From: VXRN01 sp963664365
Lineage (GTDB): Bacteria; Chloroflexota; Dehalococcoidia; Lucifugimonadales; UBA1123
Direction: 5' to 3'
NCBI GenBank assembly: GCA_963664365.1
Contig: OY761144.1
Span: 434,001 to 498,000 of the forward strand
Length of the DNA stretch: 64,000 bases
The stretch's first letter is position 1; each line of letters begins with the position of its first letter. Below the pieces are notes generated by a model. The model saw nothing but the letters and a program-made list of their open reading frames with translations, made no database searches and was not told the DNA's origin. This document shows, one piece after another, positions 24,190 through 31,500 of the stretch. Made by a program: the position numbers and the translations under genes.

Positions 24190-24220
24190 AGTATAGCGGA
24201 GGGTTGGTGAGGGGTGTCAA
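24190..24220 (-). promoter_or_regulatory. Promoter of the T-box/trp operon
   Basis: Minus strand TTGACA (24215-24220) and TATACT (24190-24195), spacer 19. It would start the leader near 24183. Confidence 0.65.
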
Positions 24221-24247
24221 GGGGCTGGGAGCGCGGGGACTGGCGGC

Positions 24248-24481
24248 CTAACCGGACGCAACGGGAACCGCGATAGGCGCGACCGGCTCGATTCCAAGCT
24301 CGGCGCACCCGTCCAGATAGACATCTATCGAGACTCGGAACTCACGCTTTATGCCCTCCACGTCGGTCGCCTCGGCATTGGCTATTGGGTATGGGCCGCT
24401 GTTGATCACTCTGGCGTGCAGGACCTCGGCCTCATCGTCATAGACCACTTCGCCGACGTATCCCTTATATTCGAGCATCAA
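24248..24481 (-). CDS. HicB-family protein without a HicA partner
   Basis: A 77-residue protein: YKGYVGEVVYDDEAEVLHAR, then GIKREFRVSIDVYLDGCAEL, is the typical short HicB fold (Y-x-G-x-V strand pair followed by a SVDDYLE-type helix). No HicA is adjacent on either side, so it is an orphan antitoxin or a transcription regulator. It ends about 30 bases from the trp promoter. Confidence 0.75.
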   Translation of the reverse strand: MMLEYKGYVGEVVYDDEAEVLHARVINSGPYPIANAEATDVEGIKREFRVSIDVYLDGCAELGIEPVAPIAVPVASG

Positions 24482-24532
24482 CCCTCTCCTGTACGCTCGC
24501 CAGAGCCGGGCAGAGTCCTGCTGATCGACCCG

Positions 24533-24685
24533 CTATTCCGTACCCTTCTTGCCTTCCACACGCATACTCTGCCCCGGTCTGATACCGGGTGGCTTTCCGT
24601 CATCCCGGGGGACACGAGGACCTACTTTCCTCTCCACGGCTCCGTACTCTTCGACTTTCACTCTGCGCTTGAATAGTTTAAGCAC
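24533..24685 (-). CDS. Possible 50-residue basic protein
   Basis: GTG start with GGAGAGAGG upstream; reads LKLFKRRVKVEEYGAVERKV and ends VEGKKGTE. No family recognised, rich in Lys/Arg. It lies between the orphan HicB and a truncated gene and could be fortuitous. Confidence 0.25.
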   Translation of the reverse strand: MLKLFKRRVKVEEYGAVERKVGPRVPRDDGKPPGIRPGQSMRVEGKKGTE

Positions 24686-25078
24686 TGGAATCTGCCTCTC
24701 TCCCCCTGCGGGTTTCAGAGTTCAGCCTGCCATTGTCTCTTAGCATATCGTGGGCTGTGGTTCTTGTCCAACCCCTAGGTCCCGATACTTCCCAAAGCCA
24801 CAGTTGATTTCTCCTCTGGGCATTGGGTGGATACGTGCTGTCGTCAATCTTGCCCATGACTCTCAGGTTGTAGAAGTAAGTCGTCAGCAGAACAGACCGA
24901 ACATAATCCGGGACGATATACTCGAATGTGGCTGTTGCCGATTCGCCTGGTTCAACTATGAGTTCGTTTTTGTTCCAGACCCTTGGTATTTCCTCCAAAA
25001 CCCTCCAACCCAAATCTTGGTATCTACCGCCGTGGTCGAATGTCTGAGCGTACAGGTTCTCCACATCTTCATCTCTGT
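24678..25078 (-). pseudogene. 5-prime-truncated gene of unknown function
   Basis: The frame reads as convincing protein only after the terminase remnant ends: YQDLGWRVLEEIPRVWNKNE, then LIVEPGESATATFEYIVPDY, LTTYFYNLRVMG, and GWTRTTAHDML. The E-P-G-E-S-x-x-x-x-F-E-Y-I-V-P strand pattern resembles a beta-sandwich C-terminus of a secreted or cytochrome-associated protein (guess). The N-terminal part has been replaced by the large terminase stump. Confidence 0.5.
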
Positions 25079-25366
25079 GACGGCGTGGACTAGGGCGTCG
25101 ACGCGGTCGGGGGACTGGGAGGGGCCGAGGTCTGGGGTCTTGCCGAAGCCTCTGCCCGCGAGTATCAGCCAGGTGTTCCAGTTGCCGGGCGGCGGGAGTT
25201 GGTCCGGCCGGGCGTGGAGTTCCCATGCGTGATTGAGCCTGAGGGCGTCATGTTCGTCGAGCGCCTGACGATAGACGCGAGCAAGGGCCGCACGCTGGGC
25301 GTGCGGGAGTGGCCTCAACTCGTCGATGATTTCGGATAGGATGTTTTCGGCGGTCGTCATGTTCAT
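24956..25366 (-). pseudogene. Internally deleted large terminase, copy 2
   Basis: The open frame encodes MNMTTAENILSEIIDELRPL, a helix, then NWNTWLILAGRGFGKT, the terminase Walker A, fused directly to PDLGPSQSPDRVDALVHAVT, the extreme terminase C-terminus. Homology ends near 25077; the remaining frame runs into the neighbouring truncated gene. More of the N-terminus is kept than in copy 1, so the deletions are independent, and both kept the frame. ATG overlaps the TerS-like stop (ATGA at 25363-25366). Confidence 0.8.
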
Positions 25367-26268
25367 GGGTCCGGCGGTTTGTCGTCTTCGGAGTGTGAGG
25401 GGTATATTTTGGCGAGTTTCTTCCGCCTTCGTTCTTCGATGGCGGGCCATGCTTTCTGTCGTTCGAGCCGCATCTTGATGTCGGCCTCGAACTTTTCGGA
25501 AGCTTCGTCCAGGTAGGGGGTCGGGTCGAACCATTCGGGTATCTCAGGCACGGTTATGTTGTCTCTGCGACCGTCCGGGTAGGGTGTGAGTGTGCCCTCG
25601 TCCTCCATTCGCCGGAGCTTGGCGCGGAATTCGGCCAGGTCGTCGGGATCGATTTGTCTGACGGGGCGGACGTAGGGTTTGGTCCTCGTTTCGAGTGCGC
25701 TGTCGGTTCCGAGGAGACGGTCGAGCAGGATACGCGCGGCTCTTGCGCGGTGGTAGGGCGTGACTTTCGGGTCGTCTTTGGCCCGGGCGATTTCTTTGAG
25801 TGTGTCTCGGATGGTCTGTCCGTTGTTGGTGATTTCGATGATGTGCTGTTGGATGGTGAAGTGGATGGTGGATTGTGAATAGTGGTTAGTAGATTGTGGC
25901 GAGTGGGTGGTTGGGGCCGGGCCGAGGGCCTGGTCCAGGGAGTCTTTGATTTGGGTTACGGGCCTGGGGTTGGCGGCGGGCACCGAGGGCGATTCGCGAA
26001 TCGCCCCTACGTCGTTGGCGTCGTTGGCGTCGGATTTGGGTGTTGGGGCCGGATTGGGGTCGATTTGCCTAGGGCATTTGCCGAATCCTCTGTCGGCGAG
26101 TATGTTGGCGGCAGTGATGCGGTCGTTGGGGGTGGCCTTCTGGTCGTTGCCTTGGGCGATATCGTGTAGGATCTCGATGAGTTCGAGACCGTTGTCGGTT
26201 TCCTCGCGGATGGCGTTGGCGAAGTCGAGGGCCGGGTTAGATGGTGTCTGTTGGGTTTGTTGAGTCAT
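25363..26268 (-). CDS. TerS-like double-repeat protein, copy 2
   Basis: A 301-residue paralogue of 7227-8171. First unit: ETDNGLELIEILHDIAQG then NDRITAANILADRGFGKCPR; second unit: NGQTIRDTLKEIA then YHRARAARILLDRLLGTD. The linker again holds repeat-derived sequence: the palindrome at 25987-26006 gives GAIRESP, and a GTGGAT-rich stretch (25856-25900) gives STNHYSQSTIHFTIQ. The C-terminus RQKAWPAIEERRRKKLAKIY matches copy 1. DNA binding is inferred from the TerS resemblance. Confidence 0.7.
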   Translation of the reverse strand: MTQQTQQTPSNPALDFANAIREETDNGLELIEILHDIAQGNDQKATPNDRITAANILADRGFGKCPRQIDPNPAPTPKSDANDANDVGAIRESPSVPAANPRPVTQIKDSLDQALGPAPTTHSPQSTNHYSQSTIHFTIQQHIIEITNNGQTIRDTLKEIARAKDDPKVTPYHRARAARILLDRLLGTDSALETRTKPYVRPVRQIDPDDLAEFRAKLRRMEDEGTLTPYPDGRRDNITVPEIPEWFDPTPYLDEASEKFEADIKMRLERQKAWPAIEERRRKKLAKIYPSHSEDDKPPDP

Positions 26269-26976
26269 TAGTTTTTAGTGGTTGGTGGATAGTGGGTGTA
26301 CGACAGTTCTATTTAGAATACATGGTCTTTGGGCTGGTGTCAAGGGGTAGAAGCAGGATTTACGGGATTGGGGGATATTCAGGATGGGGTTGGTTGGTGG
26401 ATATAGGTTGTCCACGGGTCACTAAGGGGCGCTAAGGGTTGTATGAAGTGGGAGTTTGGGGATGGGGTGGTTTCGCTGATTGGGTTGGAGGATGTTCGGG
26501 GATTTTAGATTTCTCGCTGCGCTTGGAATCACTATGGCCTTGTCAGGCCACATAAGGGGATGAAAACTGCTTAGCATCTAATTCTCAACCCTCACCCTCA
26601 CCCTCTCCCAGACTTGGGAGAGGGGACTTTCGCGCTCGCGCGCGGGGGAACCGATTGGACTGCCCATGGACGCTTGCTCCCTTTGGATTTTCGCGCTCGC
26701 GCGCGGGGGAGCCTAGTAAAGTGACACAGGCTCTGGCGCCGACATTGGACTGGCAATCGTGGACTATCTATGCTACACAAGAGACAGCGCAAAACCATTG
26801 ACGGTATCAGGATAAGAGACTGTCCCAAGTTGGTAGGCGGGCGTATCACCCTCACCCCCGTATCGAGTACGGGGCAGGCTCTAGCCCTCTCCCTCAAGGG
26901 AGAGGGGATTTTCGCGCTCGCGTGTGCGGCGCCTACTAATCCGGGACAGGTTCTCATGATAAACAGAGGTTCGCCA
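26269..26976. repeat. Long repeat-filled intergenic region
   Basis: No gene. In order: GTGGATAGTGG tract (26283-26297); GAAGCAGGATTTACGGGATT (26350-26369); a CACTAAGGGGCGCTAAGGGT segment (26411-26430); left part of the 108-bp element (26530-26625) lacking its right end; two TTTCGCGCTCGCGCGCGGGG palindromes (26628 and 26691); end motif GCCTAGTAAAGTGACACAGG (26711-26730); a CCCTCTCCC repeat interrupted by the CCGTATCGAGTACGGGGCAG module (26865-26884); and a degenerate end motif at 26931. Confidence 0.75.
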
Positions 26977-28008
26977 ATGACCACCGCCGCTATCGAAAAA
27001 CAGACCGCCGTTCTTGAGTACGATCTTACCGTCGGACTCTCCGCCATGGAGGGCCGAGGTTTCTACTACCCGACCGATACCGCCGTCGCGCCGAACGGCA
27101 GGCTCTACGTGCCCAACCGCTCGGTGGACGGGGCCGCCCGCGGCGTTCGCGTCACCGTCTGCGACATAGACAGCGAGTACTACGGCACGTTCGGATACTT
27201 CGGCCACGACCCGGGCGAGTTCGTGTGGGCCTCGGGGATCACGGCTGACAGCAAAGGGCGCCTCTTCGTCAGCGACGAGTACGTCAACCGCATCACAGTC
27301 TTCGACCTCGACGGGAACTACCAAGCCAGTTGGGGCGAGTCGGGGAGCGGCGAGGGGCAGTTGGACGGCCCATCCGGTCTGGCAGTCGGCGCCGACGGCT
27401 CGGTCTATGTCGCCGACACCCACAACCACCGAGTGCAGAAGTTCACGCCCGGCGGCGTCTTCCTGGCAAGTTTCGGCTCATACGGGACGGGCGACGGCGA
27501 GTTCGATCTTCCCTGGGGCCTGGCCGTCGCCGACAACGGCGAAGTATATGTGGCTGACTGGGGCAACGACCGGATACAGAGATTCACGGCAGGCGGCGAA
27601 TTCGCAGCCTCTTACGGCTCGTCCGGCGCGGGCGACGGCGACCTCCGCAGGCCGTCCGGCGTGGCGGTTGACGAGCGCGGGTACATCTACATTGCCGACT
27701 GGGGCAACGAGAGGGTACAGGTACTCGATCCCGACGGGCGGTTCGTCCAGAATCTGAGAGGACAGGCCACCGAGTCGAAGTGGGCCAAGATATTCCTGAA
27801 CGTCAACAAGGAGGAGGCCGACGCCCGACAGCGCGCCGACCTCGAACCGGAAATCGACCTGTTCGACCCCGACGACCCGCACGAAGAGTCCTCGCACATC
27901 GAGAAGCTGTTCTGGGCGCCGGTGTCCATCAAGCTGGACGACTCCGGCAGGCTGTACGTCACAGAGGCCAACCGTCACAGAATCCAGATATACCGGCGGG
28001 TGTCGTAG
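26977..28008 (+). CDS. NHL-repeat beta-propeller protein
   Basis: A 343-residue protein of about six NHL repeats. Examples: GPSGLAVGADGSVYVADTHN, HRVQKFTPGGVFLASFGSYG, LPWGLAVADNGEVYVADWGN and RPSGVAVDERGYIYIADWGN. NHL propellers bind ligands or partners; some cleave peptides or act as lyases, but no catalytic set is recognisable and no signal peptide is seen. ATG 26977 with AGAGG ahead is preferred; upstream in-frame ATGs lie in repeats. The halogenase-like gene follows at once, so the two probably act in one pathway. Confidence 0.85.
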   Translation: MTTAAIEKQTAVLEYDLTVGLSAMEGRGFYYPTDTAVAPNGRLYVPNRSVDGAARGVRVTVCDIDSEYYGTFGYFGHDPGEFVWASGITADSKGRLFVSDEYVNRITVFDLDGNYQASWGESGSGEGQLDGPSGLAVGADGSVYVADTHNHRVQKFTPGGVFLASFGSYGTGDGEFDLPWGLAVADNGEVYVADWGNDRIQRFTAGGEFAASYGSSGAGDGDLRRPSGVAVDERGYIYIADWGNERVQVLDPDGRFVQNLRGQATESKWAKIFLNVNKEEADARQRADLEPEIDLFDPDDPHEESSHIEKLFWAPVSIKLDDSGRLYVTEANRHRIQIYRRVS

Positions 28009-28013
28009 TTTCC

Positions 28014-29645
28014 ATTCCGCGTGAACATCATGACGTCGTCGTAATCGGCGGCGGGCCCGGCGGCAGTACCGCCGCAACGCTCCTCGCCCGTCGCGGCCAC
28101 CGTGTAGCCCTGCTGGAACGCGAGCGCTTTCCAAGAGACCATGTCGGAGAGTCGTTGCTGCCCGCCTCGATGCCCGTCCTGGAAGAGCTAGGCGTCCTCG
28201 CCCAAATGGAGCGCGCGCGCTTTCCCAAGAAATGGGGCGCGACCATGCTCTGGGGACGGGACCCCGAACCCTGGAGTTGGCACTTCAAAGAGACCAACCG
28301 CTCGTATCCACACGCCTACCAGGTGTGGAGGCCGACCTTCGACAAGATACTCCTGGACAACGCCCGAGCGTCGGGCGTAGAGGTCAGAGGGGGATGCGCC
28401 GTCACTACGCCGCTTATCGAGTCCGACCGCGTGCATGGCGTGAAGTTCAGGACCGAGGACGGACAAGAGGGCGTCATGGAAGCCGATTGGCTCATAGACG
28501 CCAGCGGACAGGCCGCAATCCTCAGCAGAACCCTCAACCTGAGACAATGGGACGACCAGTTCCGCAACATGGCGGTCTATGGCTATTTCGTCGGCTCCAA
28601 ACGTCTGCCCGCTCCCGATTCGACTAACATCTTCATCGAGTCCTACGAACACGGCTGGGCTTGGAACATCCCGCTCGCCAACAACGTCGCGAGCGTCGGA
28701 GTCGTCATAGACTCTGAAGTCGGCCAGCGCGGCATCAGGGCGAGCGGGGTGGAGGAGTACTATCGGCAGCAACTAGACTCGACCCGCTACACCAGCGACA
28801 TGCTCTCGACGGCTCACATCGTCTCAGGCCCTGATGTCGTAAAGGACTGGTCATATACGTCGCATAGGATGGTAGGCGACGGCTGGGTACTGGTGGGCGA
28901 CGCCGCCTGCTTCGTGGACCCTCTTTTTTCGTCGGGAGTACATTTGGCGATGATGTCCGGAGTCATGGCGGCGGCATACGTCCACGCGGCACAGCGTGAC
29001 CACTCCCTTCGAGGCCCGGCAGCAGAGGTGTATGAACAACTCTATCGAACGGAGTATAGCCACTTCCGCGAGTTGGCACGCCTCTTCTACGCCAGCAATC
29101 GCACGATGGAGTCCTACTTTTGGGAGTCGCGCCGCATTCTCGGCTCAGGCGGCGACGAGGAGTCGCGCGCGTCATTCATACGCGCAGTCGCGGGTCAGCC
29201 GCCGAGAGGCTACGAGCGGGCCGTACTGGATCGGGGAGACCTTCCCATCGGCCTGCGACGGTCGATCCAAGAAGTGGAGTCGGCACGGCGCACACGAGCA
29301 GACGCTTTTGATCCGGCATCGGCGCTCGACGCGGTCCCAGTCGCAGCAGAGGGAGTCCGGCTGGAGCAAAAGCCTATCTTCGCCGGCGGCGAGTTCCAGT
29401 GGAGCATCGTCTTGGTCTCCCCACAGCGTCCCAATGGGGCGCCGGTCAGCGACCTCGTGGCCGCGCTGCTCTCCCGCATCGACGGTCATCACACCACGCG
29501 CCAACTGATCGGTCGCCTTACCGAGGGCGTCACGTCCGCCGACCACAAACGCGCAGTCTCCGACGCGGTCCTAAACTCACTTCGGATCCTGTACACGGAT
29601 GGGGCGGTGGAGGTGCAAGCATCGTCGAATTCCTATAATGGCTAA
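28014..29645 (+). CDS. Flavin-dependent halogenase-like FAD monooxygenase, start uncertain
   Basis: About 540 residues. The FAD motif HDVVVIGGGPGGSTAATLLA is near the start, HVGESLLPAS follows, then the halogenase-type WxWxIP motif in GWAWNIPLANN and VLVGDAACFVDPLFSSGVH. The C-terminal 80 residues (LLSRIDGHHTTRQLIGRLTE) look like a PqqD-type winged helix. Tryptophan-halogenase relatives halogenate free or carrier-bound aromatics; geranylgeranyl-reductase-like chemistry is the alternative. There is no ATG, GTG or TTG in frame within 30 codons before the FAD motif: only ATT at 28014. One extra C near 28026 would link a GTG at 28021 (Met-Asn-His-His-Asp), so a sequencing or real frameshift is possible. 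Confidence 0.8.
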   Translation: MPREHHDVVVIGGGPGGSTAATLLARRGHRVALLERERFPRDHVGESLLPASMPVLEELGVLAQMERARFPKKWGATMLWGRDPEPWSWHFKETNRSYPHAYQVWRPTFDKILLDNARASGVEVRGGCAVTTPLIESDRVHGVKFRTEDGQEGVMEADWLIDASGQAAILSRTLNLRQWDDQFRNMAVYGYFVGSKRLPAPDSTNIFIESYEHGWAWNIPLANNVASVGVVIDSEVGQRGIRASGVEEYYRQQLDSTRYTSDMLSTAHIVSGPDVVKDWSYTSHRMVGDGWVLVGDAACFVDPLFSSGVHLAMMSGVMAAAYVHAAQRDHSLRGPAAEVYEQLYRTEYSHFRELARLFYASNRTMESYFWESRRILGSGGDEESRASFIRAVAGQPPRGYERAVLDRGDLPIGLRRSIQEVESARRTRADAFDPASALDAVPVAAEGVRLEQKPIFAGGEFQWSIVLVSPQRPNGAPVSDLVAALLSRIDGHHTTRQLIGRLTEGVTSADHKRAVSDAVLNSLRILYTDGAVEVQASSNSYNG

Positions 29646-29839
29646 GGTATCAGGCCTGGCAACTCCTCCAACCTTTCCAGCCATTCCCGAAAGTGCGGAC
29701 ACTCAGCCCGAATCGCATCGATTCCGATTTCCAGCGCAGCCAAGTTTCCCAGCAGGGGCTTCTGGTATCCAGGTATCAAATCTAGGAGGCGCGCGGTCAA
29801 AAGTCGTTGCCCGACCCGTCTTGGCGACCACAGGCTAAT
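29642..29839 (-). pseudogene. Gene fragment of unknown origin
   Basis: An open minus frame without a canonical start reads TARLLDLIPGYQKPLLGNLA, then LEIGIDAIRAECPHFREWLE and ends ELPGLIP. The composition is protein-like, unlike a shadow frame, and the upstream half is missing. Family not recognised. Confidence 0.35.
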
Positions 29840-29862
29840 TCAGCGGGGCTAGCCGGTATGCG

Positions 29863-30897
29863 CTACTGCGACGCCAAAGCGGCGGTGTAGACCTGTTGCA
29901 TCCGGAGAAGCTCTTCGTCGTTGAAGCACTCCCACATCTTGATCCCATTGTCCGCTATCTCCACCAAGTCCTCAACGCTCGTCGACGAAAAGTCGAGCAA
30001 TGTTGGGTTGACCAGCGCTATGTAACGCGGGTGCCCGCCGGCGAACTCGGTGATGCAGGCTCGGCTGTTGTCGCTTAGCCCCCCGGTCTGGGACCCGATG
30101 ACCGACACGAAGATGGGCACGTAGCTTTCTTGAGAAATGCAATCAGTCACGGAGTCCGACATTCCAAAGCCCTGGGTTGCCGTGGCTCCCTGCAGCGCGG
30201 CGTAATCTTCGTCCGTCAGCGCCTCCTGGATACAGGCGGCCTCGGACTCCGGAATCGTGCCGATAATGTCCGTCGCCGCCGCCGTATTGACGTCCAGAGC
30301 GGCTTGTATGCGGGCCAGGTACCCCACCTTCTCCACCGGGGTCATGCAGTTGTAGAACTCCAGGGCATACGGCCGCGTTGCCGAAGTTTCGTGAGTTTGG
30401 CCCGGTGGCGTCATTCCGAGGCCGGTCAGAACCGCGAGGGGACTTTCTCTACCGACCCTGATCATGCATGCGCGGGTGTCGGAGGTCCATCCGGCCTGCA
30501 AGTCGAGGAAGGCGATTCCGAACACCACGAGGTTTTCCGGTTTGGCACACTGGAATATCGGCAATACAAGGTTCTCACCGCTGGCCGTCAGAATCGACAG
30601 AATCGGCTCGTTGGACATTTTATCGTAGGCAGCATCTCCGATGGTCGTGCGAAGGCAGGAGGTCTCATCTTCGGAGAAGAGCGCCAGCACGTCCTTCCCT
30701 GTCGTCGTCGGGGTGAGCCTCAGCTCCTCGAGAGCCGGGGTGGCAGTGGGCGGAAGGGGCGTAGGCGTTGCCGTAGGTTCAGGCGTTGGCGCTGGCGTGG
30801 GTGTAGGCGTTGGCGCTGGGTCGGACCCACAGGCGGCAGCTATTAGGACCAGCAGGGTTATCAGCGAAGCTACCCAAAGCCATTGATATAACCTCAT
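29863..30897 (-). CDS. Lipoprotein with a duplicated cysteine-paired domain
   Basis: A 344-residue predicted lipoprotein. Signal helix LWVASLITLLVLIAAAC ends in a lipobox (AAAC); a Pro-Thr linker (about residues 25-55) follows. The body consists of two similar halves: SCLRTTIGDAAYDKM...CAKPENLVVFGIAFLD...RACMIRVG and ACIQEALTDEDYAALQG...CISQESYVPIFVSVIG...RACITEFAGG, each closing with a NCMTPVEK/ECFNDEEL cysteine. Paired cysteines suggest disulfides outside the membrane. Function unknown. ATG 30897 is preferred over 30909 because GGGAGC precedes it. Confidence 0.7.
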   Translation of the reverse strand: MRLYQWLWVASLITLLVLIAAACGSDPAPTPTPTPAPTPEPTATPTPLPPTATPALEELRLTPTTTGKDVLALFSEDETSCLRTTIGDAAYDKMSNEPILSILTASGENLVLPIFQCAKPENLVVFGIAFLDLQAGWTSDTRACMIRVGRESPLAVLTGLGMTPPGQTHETSATRPYALEFYNCMTPVEKVGYLARIQAALDVNTAAATDIIGTIPESEAACIQEALTDEDYAALQGATATQGFGMSDSVTDCISQESYVPIFVSVIGSQTGGLSDNSRACITEFAGGHPRYIALVNPTLLDFSSTSVEDLVEIADNGIKMWECFNDEELLRMQQVYTAALASQ

Positions 30898-30972
30898 TTT
30901 CGCTCCCATACTTTAATTTTTGACCAATTCTGATACACCAGCGCGTGTCAAGAATACCAGCAAGTCAGCGTC

Positions 30973-31235
30973 GAGCCTGTGTCAGTTTGGTAGGGGGGAT
31001 GCTACCCTCCCCACTTCTGGATTCCTGCCCCGTATCGGGTACGGGGCAGGCTCTTCGCCGGAATCACTATGGCCTTGTGAAGGCCACATAAGGGGGTGAA
31101 AATTGGGTAGCATCTCATTCACAACCCTCACCCTAGCCCTCTCCCAAACTTGGGAGAGGGGATTTTCATGGTAATGACGGCCCCCTTGTTTTCGTGTCCT
31201 CTAGCGGCATACCTACTAAAGTGAGACAGAATCTC
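30973..31235. repeat. Composite element with outer inverted ends and two nested repeats
   Basis: The left end GAGCCTGTGTCAGTTTGGTA (30973-30992) and right end CCTACTAAAGTGAGACAGAA (31212-31231) are inverted copies of one terminal motif. Inside: a REP hairpin whose loop is filled by CCCGTATCGGGTACGGGGCA, then the complete 108-bp element (31065-31172), which itself holds a CCCTCTCCC palindrome. Confidence 0.7.
31065..31172. repeat. 108-bp mini-element, copy with AAT target duplication
   Basis: Starts CACTATGGCC and ends TTTTCATGGT (short inverted ends ACYATG/CATGGT), flanked by AAT on both sides (31062-31064, 31173-31175) inside the sequence that elsewhere reads uninterrupted as CCGGAATGACGG. 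Confidence 0.7.
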
Positions 31236-31250
31236 AGCGTCAGCGTCTTG

Positions 31251-31324
31251 TGGGCCAGCGTGGATTCGAACTACGGACATCAGTCTTATCAGGACTGCGC
31301 TCTAACCGTCTGAGCTACCGGCCC
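31251..31324 (-). tRNA. tRNA-Ile (anticodon GAT)
   Basis: Folds as a full cloverleaf on the minus strand: acceptor GGGCCGG/CTGGCCC (one G-U), D arm GCTC...GAGC, anticodon stem CAGTC/GACTG with loop CTGATAA (anticodon GAT, Ile), T arm around TTCGAAT with one A-C mismatch, discriminator A. No CCA is encoded. Confidence 0.95.
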
Positions 31325-31349
31325 CCAATATCGCCGCCAGACGATGGTG

Positions 31350-31379
31350 AGTATATAATTGGCTCAAAGACATTGTCAA
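31350..31379 (-). promoter_or_regulatory. Promoter of the tRNA-Ile gene
   Basis: Minus strand TTGACA (31374-31379) and TATACT (31350-31355), spacer 18, about 25 bases before the tRNA 5-prime end. Confidence 0.75.
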
Positions 31380-31410
31380 TAAAGCGCGCTCGCACGCAGT
31401 TTCAGTTTGC

Positions 31411-31439
31411 TTGACAGTCTGGGGGGCGCAAAGTACCAT
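31411..31439 (+). promoter_or_regulatory. Promoter of rny
   Basis: TTGACA (31411-31416) and TACCAT (31434-31439), spacer 17; 61 bases before the RNase Y ATG. Confidence 0.7.
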
Positions 31440-31500
31440 GAAGTCATTCCCAGTCCGCCCGGCGGCCTGGGTTGAACAACCTTATAGGAGGGTGGGTCGC

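Noticed and set aside
24482..24690. HicA partner for the orphan HicB at 24248
   Set aside because: The only frame here (24533-24685) lacks the HicA His motif and helix pattern.
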